From Nitrospira sp. UBA5699 (GTDB lineage: Bacteria > Nitrospirota > Nitrospiria > Nitrospirales > Nitrospiraceae): a DNA stretch of 14,448 bases. The stretch's first letter is position 1, and each line of letters starts with the position of its first letter. The notes beneath the pieces were generated by a model. That model was not told the origin of the DNA. It searched no databases and saw nothing but the letters and a program-made list of their open reading frames with translations. A program made the translations under genes and the position numbers. The stretch is taken from positions 13,521-27,968 of the forward strand of contig DIHJ01000004.1 of assembly GCA_002420105.1 (NCBI GenBank). Reading direction: 5' to 3'. Positions 7,834-14,139 of this stretch are shown one piece after another.

Positions 7834-9384
7834 TCAGAAGCTGCCGGTGGGTCTGTGCTGGCCCGTGCGGCTCGTCTTGATCTTCGTGAACGTTGCGTCG
7901 GTGTAGATGTGGCAGCTACCCGAACAGTCTTTCAGCTCAGCCACCGTGTAGAGAATGAGGGGGCTGTCCACTTTCTTGTGCGGTCCCGGTTTGAAATCCC
8001 CCGCATGGCACCCCGCGCAGTCCGGTTTGTAGGCGGCGAATCTCCAGGCAATGACTTCGTTGTTCGTCGTATGACAGGCGCTACAGAGCGTGCCCGCCCT
8101 GTGAGCTTTGTAGTAGGGGCTCTTGTGCGTATAGGTCGTCACCGGCGTCCAAGCCGTGGTCGTATGGCAGGCGTTGCAGGCCTGTGTCGTGACGAAGTGG
8201 GCGGCGGATTTTCCCGTCGCCAGGTTGCCGTTATGGCAATTTGCACAGGGCGTTGCTGCTACCACCGTGTGGTTCATGGTGGCGGGGCGCCAGCCGGTGG
8301 TGCGATGGCAGCTGTCGCAGGCAATCGCCGGGTTGCTGCCGCCCTTGTGCGTGACGGGGAGGCCCGTGGCCGAACTGCCGTTGTGGCAGGTGGCGCAGGT
8401 GCCGGGCGACACGCCGGTATGGTTGAAGGTGGCCGGGATCCAGGCGGTCGTGTTGTGACAGCCGTTGCAGGCGCCCGGGGTCATGCCGCCCTTGTGGCCG
8501 GCCGGGACGCCGCGGGCCAGACTGTTGTTGTGACAGGTCGAACAGGGCGTCGTGGAGACCACCGTATGGTTCATCGTGGCGGGGCGCCAGGCGGTGGTGC
8601 GATGGCAGCTGTCGCAGGCAATCGCCGGGTTGCTGCCGCCCTTGTGCGTGACGGGGAGGCCCGTGGCCGTGCGTCCATGGCAGGTGGCGCAGGTGCCGGG
8701 CAGGACCCCTGAGTGATTGTAGCCGCCGCTGACGAGCAGCCAATTGCCGCCCATGCGATGGCAGGAGTCGCAGGAGGCCGTCGTGGCCACGTGGCCGGAA
8801 GGCTTCCCGCGCGCTTGAACTCCGTTGTGACAGGTCATGCAGGTCCCGGGGGCGACTCCGGTGTGGCGGAACAAGGCTCCGGCCCAGAAGACCGTCCGAT
8901 GACAACTGTCGCAAGCCATCGAAGTCGGAATATGTGTCGTGGGTTTGCCCTGCACCGTGCTGTTGTTGTGACATTTCGCACAGGTTCCGGGCGCCACGCC
9001 GTTATGCGTGAAGAAGGCCGGCTTCCAATTGGTCGTGCGATGGCAACTGCTGCAGTTGACGGTCGTCGGCAGGTGATTGGCCGGTTTGAACGTGGAGATC
9101 ACCCGCCCGCCCGGCGCGTGACATTGGAAACATTGGGTGGGCGTCCCGCGGAAGAGGCCTTGGAGGTGGCATCGCTCACACTTCACCTGGGCATGGCCGC
9201 CGGTCAAAGGGAAGCCCGACATCCCGTGATCGAATTCGATATCCGAACGAATCTGAGATTCCACCAGGCTCGGGGCCGTCCAGGCCAGCAGCATCACGAG
9301 TGCGAAGAGGATCACGCGGGGTGTTCCCGCCCGGCTCCACCCGCCGACCGTTGCATGGGTCTCCGTCTGTTGCATGTTCGTCAT
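7834..9384 (-). CDS. Secreted multiheme c-type cytochrome, 18 heme motifs (17 CXXCH + 1 CX3CH)
   Basis: A 516-residue exported cytochrome of no family I can name. A signal peptide (basic TPR, then a hydrophobic stretch about 24-40, ending near ESQ) is followed by heme motifs at about 69, 85, 111, 135, 158, 182, 205, 232, 257, 281, 306, 330, 356, 380, 403, 434 and 456, and an unusual CSGSCH at 487-492. Residues 51-89 (FDH...GGH...CERCH...CFQCH) resemble one module of the 24-heme protein encoded divergently. From about 100 to 425 the protein is tandem ~47-52-residue diheme units of the form CDSCHRTT.W.PA...H followed by C.TCHN......G.P..H, with one extra His per heme for bis-His ligation. Start: ATG 9384 gives the signal peptide; no clear ribosome-binding site, and ATG 9375 is an alternative. 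The open frame to 9612 runs through the regulatory palindromes and is rejected. Likely periplasmic or cell-surface electron carrier. Confidence 0.9.
   Translation of the reverse strand: MTNMQQTETHATVGGWSRAGTPRVILFALVMLLAWTAPSLVESQIRSDIEFDHGMSGFPLTGGHAQVKCERCHLQGLFRGTPTQCFQCHAPGGRVISTFKPANHLPTTVNCSSCHRTTNWKPAFFTHNGVAPGTCAKCHNNSTVQGKPTTHIPTSMACDSCHRTVFWAGALFRHTGVAPGTCMTCHNGVQARGKPSGHVATTASCDSCHRMGGNWLLVSGGYNHSGVLPGTCATCHGRTATGLPVTHKGGSNPAIACDSCHRTTAWRPATMNHTVVSTTPCSTCHNNSLARGVPAGHKGGMTPGACNGCHNTTAWIPATFNHTGVSPGTCATCHNGSSATGLPVTHKGGSNPAIACDSCHRTTGWRPATMNHTVVAATPCANCHNGNLATGKSAAHFVTTQACNACHTTTAWTPVTTYTHKSPYYKAHRAGTLCSACHTTNNEVIAWRFAAYKPDCAGCHAGDFKPGPHKKVDSPLILYTVAELKDCSGSCHIYTDATFTKIKTSRTGQHRPTGSF
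8261..8372 (-). repeat. Near-identical DNA direct repeat, copy 1
   Basis: This 112-bp stretch matches 8558-8669 at all but three positions as I read it (offset 297 bp, exactly 99 codons). Coding for a CDSCHRTT-containing segment, it marks a recent in-frame duplication or gene conversion of a four-heme (two-unit) block, since the other units of the gene have diverged much more at the DNA level. Confidence 0.85.
8558..8669 (-). repeat. Near-identical DNA direct repeat, copy 2
   Basis: Second copy of the 112-bp repeat (see 8261-8372), 297 bp away. The similarity weakens after the GTGGCCG end, although the next CATCH motif is again similar. Such repeats can mediate expansion or contraction by four heme units without a frameshift. 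Confidence 0.85.
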
Positions 9385-9425
9385 CACCGTACGTGCAATC
9401 GCGGCGTTTTCTTGCCCGGGTGCAC

Positions 9426-9447
9426 ACTTGGGAATATACTCCCAAGT
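9426..9447. promoter_or_regulatory. Palindromic operator copy A
   Basis: Arms ACTTGGGA and TCCCAAGT are perfectly complementary around the 6-bp centre ATATAC, the best of three copies of the TTGGGA-N6-TCCCAA motif. The centre includes TATACT (9435-9440, plus strand) and TATATT (minus strand), so the palindrome could overlap a -10 box. A TTGCCC hexamer lies 17 bp upstream of TATACT on the plus strand. It sits about 50 bp upstream of the 18-heme cytochrome start. Regulator unknown. Confidence 0.65.
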
Positions 9448-9474
9448 TATTCGCCTCCTGCGCACACCCGGAAA

Positions 9475-9490
9475 TGGGAAATGGTTCCCA
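9475..9490. promoter_or_regulatory. Palindromic operator copy B
   Basis: TGGGAA and TTCCCA flank ATGG, giving the same 16-bp TGGGA-N6-TCCCA geometry as copies A and C. Its centre is 46 bp from that of copy A. Both A and B lie within about 110 bp upstream of the 18-heme cytochrome start codon. Confidence 0.6.
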
Positions 9491-9507
9491 AGCCTGCTCC
9501 ATGGCTC

Positions 9508-9521
9508 GCAAGTCGCGTACC
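9508..9521 (-). promoter_or_regulatory. Weak sigma-54-like element facing the 18-heme cytochrome gene
   Basis: Read on the minus strand, GGTACGCGACTTGC has the GG-N10-GC spacing with an intact TTGC, but the -24 half departs from TGGCAC at two positions. Operators A and B would lie downstream of its start point, which is an awkward arrangement for an activator, so this is a low-confidence call. Confidence 0.2.
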
Positions 9522-9643
9522 CGTGCCGGCTCGCATCTAAGGCCGTGATTCTTCTATGAACAAGGTCCGGCGGACGGGCGATGGGTCGAGATAAGCGGGC
9601 ACATCCGTGCAAGAGTGTAGGGGCTGGCGAACAGAGGTTACAC

Positions 9644-9661
9644 TTGGGACCAGGTTCCCAA
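9644..9661. promoter_or_regulatory. Palindromic operator copy C
   Basis: TTGGGA and TCCCAA flank CCAGGT, with the same spacing as copies A and B and the same CACTTGGGA left flank as copy A. It lies about 120 bp upstream of the b-type cytochrome start and about 45 bp upstream of the sigma-54-like -24 element, a position compatible with an activator site on the plus strand. Confidence 0.65.
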
Positions 9662-9662
9662 A

Positions 9663-9675
9663 CGGCAATTTGCCG
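9663..9675. repeat. Short perfect palindrome next to operator C
   Basis: CGGCAA and TTGCCG surround a single T. It starts two bases after operator C and may be a second protein-binding site or chance. I see no other copy. Confidence 0.35.
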
Positions 9676-9704
9676 GAATGCAATGGACCGGGCGGACCCC
9701 GTTC

Positions 9705-9720
9705 AGGCGCAAGAATTGCC
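9705..9720 (+). promoter_or_regulatory. Possible sigma-54 (-24/-12) promoter for the b-type cytochrome gene
   Basis: AGGCGC-AAGAA-TTGCC carries the invariant GG (9706-9707) and GC (9718-9719) exactly ten bases apart, with a perfect TTGC. It departs from TGGCAC at two positions. Transcription would start near 9731, giving a leader of about 50 nt. The nearby operator C would sit about 78 bp upstream of that start, as expected for an enhancer-binding protein. No activator gene is in the window. Confidence 0.35.
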
Positions 9721-9781
9721 TTAAGGAATGCGGGCACGGGGTGGGGCCGTGACTTCTGCGGCCGATTACGCAGGGGGATAA

Positions 9782-10690
9782 ATGCGGGCAGCCGATATCA
9801 TCACGCAAACGAGAGGGGCGGGGACCGGCACGCCGGTTCAGGCGACCGACCGGCGGGAGGATGAATCACGTTCGTCCTTCGCGGCCGTAGCGGGGGCGGT
9901 TGTCGTCGGATTTGTCGTGCTGTGGGGGGCCTATGAAGTGGCCAACGGGACGTACTATACGCCGCGATCGAATTTCGGGTTTTCCCTCGGTGTGGCCGGC
10001 AGCCTCATGATGCTTGCATTGCTGACCTATCCGTTGCGGAAACGCCTGCGCTGGATGCAACGCTGGGGCGCTCTCAAGCATTGGTTCCGCGTCCACATGT
10101 GGCTGGGTCTGCTCGGCCCCACCCTGGTCCTCTTTCACTCGACGTTTCACGTCCGGTCTACCAACGCCGCCGTGGCGCTGTTCAGCATGTTGTTCGTCGT
10201 CGCCAGCGGCATGATCGGCCGGTTCGTCTATACCCAGGTCCACTATGGGCTGTACGGGCGGCGGGCGACGTTGGAAAAGTTGCAGGAAGAGTTTCTCAGC
10301 CACGCCGACGCCGCGCGGTCGCGGCTGCATGTCGCGCCGCAGGTGGCGGACTGGATTCAGTCGTTTGAACAGGCGGCATTGGAGCGAGAGCGGGCGTTTC
10401 CTCTGAGCATGCTGGCTTTCCTCGGGCTCGGAATCCGCCGCCGATGGGTGGCGTTTCGATGTTCCCGGCGGTTGCGACGCATATGGCATACGGATCGAGA
10501 TCCCGTCGTGCGGAAGAATATCTCGCATGCGCTGCCGTTGGTCTCCCCGTACCTCCGCGAAGTGCAGCGGGTGGCTCAATTCAAGGCCTATGAGCGGTTG
10601 TTTTCGCTCTGGCACGTCCTGCATGTGCCCCTCATCTATCTCCTGGCCGCCAGTACCGTCGTTCACGTCATTGCCGTCTACATGTACTGA
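9782..10690 (+). CDS. Inner-membrane protein with two His-X13-His helices, predicted diheme b-type cytochrome
   Basis: A 302-residue membrane protein without a name I can assign. Hydrophobic helices lie at about 33-52, 66-83, 104-122, 128-150 and 280-300. Two of them carry histidine pairs with the spacing of cytochrome b heme ligands: His105/His119 (HMWLGLLGPTLVLFH) and His281/His295, with extra histidines at 100, 123, 154 and 278. A charged, soluble ~110-residue segment (about 160-275), probably cytoplasmic by the basic character of its edges, separates the two halves. This resembles the ferric-reductase/b561 style of transmembrane electron transfer, but no flavin or NAD motif is visible. 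Start ATG has a strong AGGGGG ribosome-binding site. The stop is 14 nt from the 24-heme cytochrome start, so the two are surely co-transcribed; the likely job is quinol (or other inner-membrane donor) to periplasmic cytochrome transfer. Confidence 0.75.
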   Translation: MRAADIITQTRGAGTGTPVQATDRREDESRSSFAAVAGAVVVGFVVLWGAYEVANGTYYTPRSNFGFSLGVAGSLMMLALLTYPLRKRLRWMQRWGALKHWFRVHMWLGLLGPTLVLFHSTFHVRSTNAAVALFSMLFVVASGMIGRFVYTQVHYGLYGRRATLEKLQEEFLSHADAARSRLHVAPQVADWIQSFEQAALERERAFPLSMLAFLGLGIRRRWVAFRCSRRLRRIWHTDRDPVVRKNISHALPLVSPYLREVQRVAQFKAYERLFSLWHVLHVPLIYLLAASTVVHVIAVYMY

Positions 10691-10704
10691 ACGCTGCACC
10701 GATT

Positions 10705-12498
10705 GTGCGACTCACTTCACATCATGCCCGTCTCCTTGTCGTCGGAGCGCTGCTGCTGTGCGCCCATCCCGCCGGCGCGGACTCGGTCGAAACGGCGTTA
10801 ATGCCGGGACAGGTGATCGAGGGGCATGCGAAGTGGGAAGAGGACTGTACCAAGTGCCACAAACGCTTTGACAAGGCCGCGCAATCGCAACTCTGCCTGG
10901 ACTGCCATAAAGATGTCCGCAAGGACGTCGAAGGGAAGCAAGGACTGCACGGTCGCTTCAAGGAGCAGCAGCCGTGCAGGGATTGTCACACCGATCACAA
11001 GGGACGGAATGAGCGGATCGCACCGGTTGATGAGCGCACGTTCGACCATGCCAAGACCGACTTTGCGCTCGGCGGAGCCCACGCGAACCCGAAGAAAGCC
11101 GACTGCAAAGCCTGCCATAAACCGAAGACCAAGTATCGGGACGCGCCGTCGGACTGCCATGCCTGTCACAAGAAAGACGACAAGCACAAGGGCAATCTCG
11201 GGTCGGCCTGCTCGGATTGTCATACCGACCGGAGCTGGAAGGACACGGTCGGAAAGTTCGATCACGACAGGACGCGCTATCCGTTGCGGGGAAAGCACGC
11301 CGACGTGAAATGCGAAAGCTGCCATGCCGGGGAGCGGTACAAAAACACGCCGATGGATTGTTACTCCTGTCACAAGAAGGATGACAAACACAAAGGGCAG
11401 GAGGGGACGAAGTGCGGGGAATGCCACGACGAGCGATCATGGAAGAAGACCCCGTTCGACCACAACAAATCGCGTTTCCCGCTGCTGGGCGCGCATGCCA
11501 AGACGCAATGCAAACTATGCCATCTCACGCCGGCCTTCAAGGACGCGCCCACAGACTGCCATGCCTGCCATAAGAAGGACGACAAGCATAAGGGGTTGTA
11601 TGGAGAGCAGTGCGAAACCTGCCACGCGGAACGCGACTGGACCACCATCATCTTCGATCATGGGCTCCACACGAAGTATCCCTTGTTCGGCCGGCATCTG
11701 CACGTCACGTGCGAAGCCTGCCACAAGGGGCAGCTCTACAAGGAGCCAACACCCGTCGCCTGTTACAACTGCCACAAGAAGGACGATGTCCACAAAGGCC
11801 GATTTGGAGAGAAGTGCGTGAGCTGCCACACGGAGCGGGAGTGGAAGGCGATGCTCTTCGATCATGATCGGGACACGAAATACCTGCTCAAGGGATACCA
11901 TCGAAAGATCAAGTGCGACACCTGTCACAAAGGGCGGCTCTTCAAGGACAAGACGCCGACGGACTGTTATGCCTGCCACAGGCAGGATGACATCCACGGG
12001 TCGAAATTCGGCGAGCGATGCGAGAAGTGCCACGGGGAAAGCAATTGGAAGACGGTGACCTTCGATCATGACCGGGATACCAAGTACCTCCTGAGCGGAA
12101 AACACCGTCTCACGAGCTGCGAGAGCTGCCATAGCGGGCGGCTTTACAAAGACAAGACTCCCGCCGACTGTTATTCGTGCCACAAGAGCGGGGATGTCCA
12201 CAGGAAACGTCTCGGGGCCCTCTGCGGGGATTGTCATAACGCACGCGATTGGAAGATATGGGATTTCGACCATGACACCCGTACGGCTTTCCGGCTGGAC
12301 GGAGGTCACAAGGGGCTCAGCTGTTACGACTGTCACCGGCAACCGATGGGAACGAAAGTCACCGCGCCGAACAGCTGCGCCGGTTGTCATAAGAAAGACG
12401 ACAAGCACGAGGGAGGGTTAGGACCTCAATGCGACCGCTGTCATGAAACCTCCTCATGGAACCGTCTCAAGCGGGGCGCGGGGAGTTTGCGGAGATGA
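10705..12498 (+). CDS. Secreted 24-heme c-type cytochrome of seven tandem triheme modules
   Basis: A 597-residue exported cytochrome with 24 CXXCH motifs, about one per 25 residues. It starts at GTG 10705, 14 nt after the preceding stop. There is no clear ribosome-binding site, but the start gives a good signal peptide (hydrophobic 9-22, cleavage near AGA-D). A three-heme N-terminal segment (motifs at about 48, 64, 91) is followed by seven modules starting at FDH residues 113, 185, 251, 317, 385, 453 and 521 (period 66-72). Each module runs FDH, G.H, CXXCH, then DC..CHKKDD.HKG, then C..CH...W. Every module has three CXXCH and three other conserved histidines (FDH, G.H, DD.H), enough for bis-His ligation of every heme. 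Module size equals that of triheme cytochromes c7. The protein is lysine-rich (likely highly basic) and probably forms a long linear wire in the periplasm or outside. Neighbours are a b-type membrane protein and a gluzincin-like protein. Confidence 0.92.
   Translation: MRLTSHHARLLVVGALLLCAHPAGADSVETALMPGQVIEGHAKWEEDCTKCHKRFDKAAQSQLCLDCHKDVRKDVEGKQGLHGRFKEQQPCRDCHTDHKGRNERIAPVDERTFDHAKTDFALGGAHANPKKADCKACHKPKTKYRDAPSDCHACHKKDDKHKGNLGSACSDCHTDRSWKDTVGKFDHDRTRYPLRGKHADVKCESCHAGERYKNTPMDCYSCHKKDDKHKGQEGTKCGECHDERSWKKTPFDHNKSRFPLLGAHAKTQCKLCHLTPAFKDAPTDCHACHKKDDKHKGLYGEQCETCHAERDWTTIIFDHGLHTKYPLFGRHLHVTCEACHKGQLYKEPTPVACYNCHKKDDVHKGRFGEKCVSCHTEREWKAMLFDHDRDTKYLLKGYHRKIKCDTCHKGRLFKDKTPTDCYACHRQDDIHGSKFGERCEKCHGESNWKTVTFDHDRDTKYLLSGKHRLTSCESCHSGRLYKDKTPADCYSCHKSGDVHRKRLGALCGDCHNARDWKIWDFDHDTRTAFRLDGGHKGLSCYDCHRQPMGTKVTAPNSCAGCHKKDDKHEGGLGPQCDRCHETSSWNRLKRGAGSLRR
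11041..12495 (+). repeat. Seven tandem triheme modules in the 24-heme cytochrome
   Basis: Protein-level repeats with module starts at residues 113, 185, 251, 317, 385, 453 and 521 (step 72, 66, 66, 68, 68, 68). The middle modules share FDH(D/N)RDTKYLL.G.H and CHKG.L(Y/F)KD.TP.DCY.CH. DNA similarity between modules is much lower than in the 8261/8558 repeats, so these are older duplications kept by selection. Confidence 0.88.
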
Positions 12499-12540
12499 CA
12501 GGAGGAGAGGGGGCAGGATCCGGGCGGGGAGGAGTAAGCC

Positions 12541-14139
12541 ATGCGAGGAAATAATTCGAAGCCCCGCAGCAGCATTGCCCATCTTATTACGCCGCTGGCG
12601 CTGACCTTGGTGCTGGTGGTCCTGTATCAGTCATGGGTCAAGCCGCTGTACTCTCCGACTGCGCCTCCGTCCGCGCGGACGACGGAGGGGGAAACGGTCC
12701 GGCCCGCGTTGGACCTGACGATTCCCATTGATCCCGGTCGAGGTCCCGCCTTCCTGCCCCGCACCAGAGTGGCGGAGTATGGAGACGCGCCGTCGCCGGA
12801 ACTGGGTCGTATCCGGGACGAACTCGAAAAGGGGAACCTCCGTCAGGTTGAGGCGGCGCTCCGGAAGCGCTCGACGAACGGCACGACCGATCCACGGACC
12901 GTCCGTTTTGTGGCGGCACTGTGGAACAACCTGGGGATCCAGCAAGAGCGCGCCGGCGGGACCGCGCTCTCGGTCAGAGCCTTTCAGGAAGCAGTCAGAC
13001 TGGATTCCCGCAATAGCACGGCGCTCTTAAATCTGACGCAGGCCTACTGGGAGTTACGGCATCCCGCCATGACCCCGCAATTCCTTGAAACCGTCATTCG
13101 TGCCGCTCCGGAAGACCCGTTCCCGCATCTGGCGCTGGCCGATCTTCTCCTCGGCCGGGCCCAGGCGGGTCCGGCTGCCAGGCACCTTGATGACGCGCGT
13201 CGGTTGGGAGGCGCCGATCCCAGCCTGGCCTCCTACATGCGGAAGCTCGCGGTCCGGGCTGAAACCGTCGCCCCCCGCGGTCAACCCACGGTGACCGTCG
13301 CGACGGCGCCGAAAGCGGCCGAGCCTCGACCGGTACTGCCGGTTCCCGCTCCGGCTGCGACCGCCGCGCAGCCCGCGCTGCCGGCGAGCGGTCCGGCACG
13401 TCAAGTTCCCGCCTCTCCATCGGAGGAATCGCCTCGATCGTTCGCGTCTCCCGGATCAGGCCATTTCCTCGTTCAGTATTATGATGGTCCGCCGGACCGA
13501 CCGATGTGGATGCGCATGAAAGCGATCCTCGACTACGCATTCGAAGAAATCACGCAGAAGTTCGGCCACGTTCCGTCAAAACCGATCCCCGTCGTGCTGC
13601 ACATGAATCAGAAATTCGCGGAAGCGGCCGGCTCTCCTTTGTGGGCTGATACGTTGTTCGACCGGACATCCGGGGCCATTCATGTGCCGGTACAGGGAGC
13701 CCTGGATGACCTGGCGCTTTTCAGTCGGGTCGTGCGCCACGAATTCGTCCACGCGTTGCTTTTTGAGTATCTGAAAGGGCGGAACAGCGCGGCTCCAACG
13801 TGGCTGCTGGAAGGTCTCGCCGTTCAACTTTCGGAAGATCCATGGCCGGATCTGGAAGAGGCCATGCGGCAGGCGACCGCGGCGATCCCCCTCGCGTCCT
13901 TGCAAGGGGACTGGAAGCAACCGACGCAGGATTCGGCCCTCCGCGCCTATATCGAGGCAAGCGGGGCGACGCAGCACCTCATCGACCGGTATAGCATCTA
14001 CAGTGTCAGGCAGGTGCTCAATCTCCTGAGGGTCGGAGAGTCGCTTGATGGCGCGATGCGACAGAAATTGGCGGTATCGTATGAACAGTTCCGGCACCAG
14101 TGGGAGCAGGATCGCACAACGGCGGCGCGGCAGTGGTGA
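12541..14139 (+). CDS. Membrane-anchored TPR protein with C-terminal gluzincin (MA-like) peptidase domain
   Basis: A 532-residue protein. An N-terminal uncleaved-looking anchor (about 12-30) places the rest in the periplasm. Residues about 85-240 form TPR-like helices (WNNLGIQQERAGGTALSVRAFQEAVRLDSRNSTALLNLTQAYWEL). A Pro/Ala-rich linker (about 241-305) leads to a zinc-peptidase-like domain: HEFVH at 400-404, with a candidate third ligand Glu424 in WLLEGLAVQL, 20 residues later, as in gluzincins. The motif is intact, so an active protease is possible, but no substrate is known. The start follows a strong GGGGAGGAG ribosome-binding site, and the gene lies 42 nt after the 24-heme cytochrome in the same direction. 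It may process, assemble or turn over envelope cytochromes (inference), or be a co-transcribed housekeeping protein. Confidence 0.8.
   Translation: MRGNNSKPRSSIAHLITPLALTLVLVVLYQSWVKPLYSPTAPPSARTTEGETVRPALDLTIPIDPGRGPAFLPRTRVAEYGDAPSPELGRIRDELEKGNLRQVEAALRKRSTNGTTDPRTVRFVAALWNNLGIQQERAGGTALSVRAFQEAVRLDSRNSTALLNLTQAYWELRHPAMTPQFLETVIRAAPEDPFPHLALADLLLGRAQAGPAARHLDDARRLGGADPSLASYMRKLAVRAETVAPRGQPTVTVATAPKAAEPRPVLPVPAPAATAAQPALPASGPARQVPASPSEESPRSFASPGSGHFLVQYYDGPPDRPMWMRMKAILDYAFEEITQKFGHVPSKPIPVVLHMNQKFAEAAGSPLWADTLFDRTSGAIHVPVQGALDDLALFSRVVRHEFVHALLFEYLKGRNSAAPTWLLEGLAVQLSEDPWPDLEEAMRQATAAIPLASLQGDWKQPTQDSALRAYIEASGATQHLIDRYSIYSVRQVLNLLRVGESLDGAMRQKLAVSYEQFRHQWEQDRTTAARQW

Larger units (their letters stand above)
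8110..9084 (-). repeat. Tandem diheme protein repeats within the 18-heme cytochrome
   Basis: The CXSCH-type motifs recur at residues 111, 158, 205, 257, 306, 356 and 403, i.e. a period of 47-52 residues. Each is followed by a conserved W.PA..(F/M)..H segment, a second CXXCH followed by N, and a G.P..H segment. Each unit therefore carries two heme motifs and two further histidines, a pattern expected for a bis-His-ligated linear heme chain. Confidence 0.85.
9385..9781. promoter_or_regulatory. Divergent control region between the two cytochrome gene groups
   Basis: This 397-bp stretch separates the minus-strand 18-heme gene from the plus-strand b-type cytochrome gene. I see no convincing coding sequence in it: the short frames that cross it lack ribosome-binding sites and recognisable protein features. 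It holds three copies of the TGGGA-N6-TCCCA palindrome, one other short palindrome and promoter-like elements, listed separately. It is the only sizeable intergenic space in the window, so it probably controls both directions. Confidence 0.75.

Noticed and set aside
7723..8712. 329-codon plus-strand open frame opposite the 18-heme gene
   Set aside because: Its apparent Gly/Ala/Val repeats are only the mirror of the heme-repeat DNA; the minus strand has 18 regular heme motifs.
8110..9084. Repetitive DNA that could look like a CRISPR or other repeat array
   Set aside because: The repeats are in frame, of about 141-156 bp period, and code for diheme units; there are no short constant repeats with variable spacers.
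9385..9612. Longer N terminus for the 18-heme cytochrome starting at 9612
   Set aside because: It would place about 76 residues before the signal peptide and run through the palindromic operators.
9537..9864. Short open frames crossing the divergent intergenic region
   Set aside because: No ribosome-binding site, no protein features, and they overlap the operators or the start of the b-type cytochrome gene.
11515..12408. 297-codon minus-strand open frame opposite the 24-heme gene
   Set aside because: Antisense shadow of a highly repetitive CXXCH gene; no start signal or recognisable domain.
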